Assembly (NCBI GenBank): GCA_947259915.1
Contig: CAMYOC010000024.1
Coordinates: 1 to 53,695, forward strand
DNA: 53,695 nucleotides
Direction: 5' to 3'
Source of the DNA: an uncultured Gammaproteobacteria bacterium
GTDB lineage: Bacteria > Pseudomonadota > Gammaproteobacteria > Steroidobacterales > XN24
The position numbers were made by a program, and so were the translations under genes. Below, piece after piece: positions 53,190-53,695 of this stretch; the first letter of the stretch is position 1, and every line of letters starts with the position of its first letter. The notes under the pieces were generated by a model that had not been told where the DNA came from, made no database searches, and saw only the letters and a program-made list of their open reading frames with translations.

Positions 53190-53695
53190 TCATGCCGCAA
53201 TCGGCAGAAACGAGATCACCCGATCGATGGTCCAGTACGCGGCAATGCCGCCGATACTGTAGGGCAGCAAGCGCCAGGCGCCCTGCGGCAGCGTGATCGG
53301 CAAGCGTTTCAACACTCCGATCACGCCCAGCACCACCGCAATAAATAACAGCTGTCCGGTTTCCACGCCGACGTTGAAAGTGAACAAGGCCAGCGGCACT
53401 TCGTGTTGCGGCACGCCGATCTCGGACAGCGCACCGGCAAATCCCAACCCATGGAACAGACCGAAGATAAATGCGATCACCCAGGGATAGCGTTCGGTGA
53501 TCCCGATCACGCCGTTGCGTTTATGGACGATCTCCGCGGCCAGGAACAGGATGCTCAAGGCGATGATCGCCTCGGTGGGTGCCGCCGGAAAGTGCACGAC
53601 AGCCAGGGTCGCCAGCGCCAGCGTGATGCTGTGCGTGACGGTGAAGGCGGTGACGGCCTTGATCAATTGCCCGAGCCCGGCCACGATCAACAGCA
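53190..53695 (-). CDS. HupE/UreJ family membrane protein (5' end beyond the window)
   Basis: This is the C-terminal part of a HupE/UreJ-2 type membrane protein, 168 codons visible to the window edge. It has about five hydrophobic helices, with AAPTEAIIALSILFLAAEIV and the conserved FIFGLFHGLGFAGALSEIG followed by FNVGVETGQLLF. Relatives are linked to nickel or cobalt supply for hydrogenase or urease, or are found alone. No hydrogenase or urease gene is in view. The frame is open at the edge, so the real start lies outside. Confidence 0.85.
   Translation of the reverse strand, partial: LLIVAGLGQLIKAVTAFTVTHSITLALATLAVVHFPAAPTEAIIALSILFLAAEIVHKRNGVIGITERYPWVIAFIFGLFHGLGFAGALSEIGVPQHEVPLALFTFNVGVETGQLLFIAVVLGVIGVLKRLPITLPQGAWRLLPYSIGGIAAYWTIDRVISFLPIAA

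Overview
The window is GC-rich, almost fully coding chromosome from a gammaproteobacterium. Three things suggest this: the grpE-dnaK-dnaJ-dapB-carA-carB-greA order, the nadK-recN-fur-bamE-rnfH-ratA-smpB neighbourhood ending at ssrA, and a tmRNA tag reading ANDDNYALAA. Unfused nuoC and nuoD argue against an enteric bacterium and fit lineages such as Chromatiales or other deep-branching Gammaproteobacteria. That taxon guess is inference only.

Layout. From 1 to 14073 (minus strand) lies a complete 14-gene respiratory complex I operon, nuoA to nuoN. NuoN is cut by the window edge, and most junctions are ATGA overlaps. Upstream on the same strand are tRNA-Leu(GAG), secG, tpiA, glmM, folP, ftsH and rlmE (14210-20432). 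A divergent yhbY starts at 20502. From 20803 to 32120 (minus) run hrcA, grpE, dnaK, dnaJ, dapB, carA, carB, greA and a DUF4149 membrane protein. A very good sigma-32 promoter lies between grpE and dnaK. nadK and recN (plus) converge on fur, which is broken by an internal deletion. bamE, rnfH, ratA, a neurotransmitter:sodium symporter gene and smpB follow. From 38665 to 43765 is a metabolic block: a minus-strand operon (flavin-reductase-like protein, M20 peptidase, P-loop protein) and a divergent CBS-domain/DASS-transporter pair. The tmRNA gene ssrA is at 43933-44305.

The stretch after ssrA is accessory in character. The last 19 nt of ssrA are repeated 183 bp downstream, as expected for an attachment-site scar. 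Then come an alpha/beta hydrolase, MarC, an orphan HicA-like protein, a class III cyclase with a TPR array, a FadL-type outer-membrane protein, a glycine-zipper lipoprotein, a Rap1a-like secreted protein, an atypical metallo-beta-lactamase-like protein, a REP-associated transposase (RAYT) with several copies of its palindromic repeat, an orphan HigA whose HigB partner survives only as its last codons, and a partial HupE/UreJ protein.

How the genes work together. The first 32 kb carries core functions: proton-pumping NADH oxidation, protein export and quality control, cell-wall precursor, folate, pyrimidine/arginine and lysine precursor synthesis, and the heat-shock chaperone machine. The most notable observations are the fur deletion, the RAYT/REP family and its apparent removal of higB, the ssrA 3'-end duplication, and the uncharacterised three-gene operon at 38665-41512.
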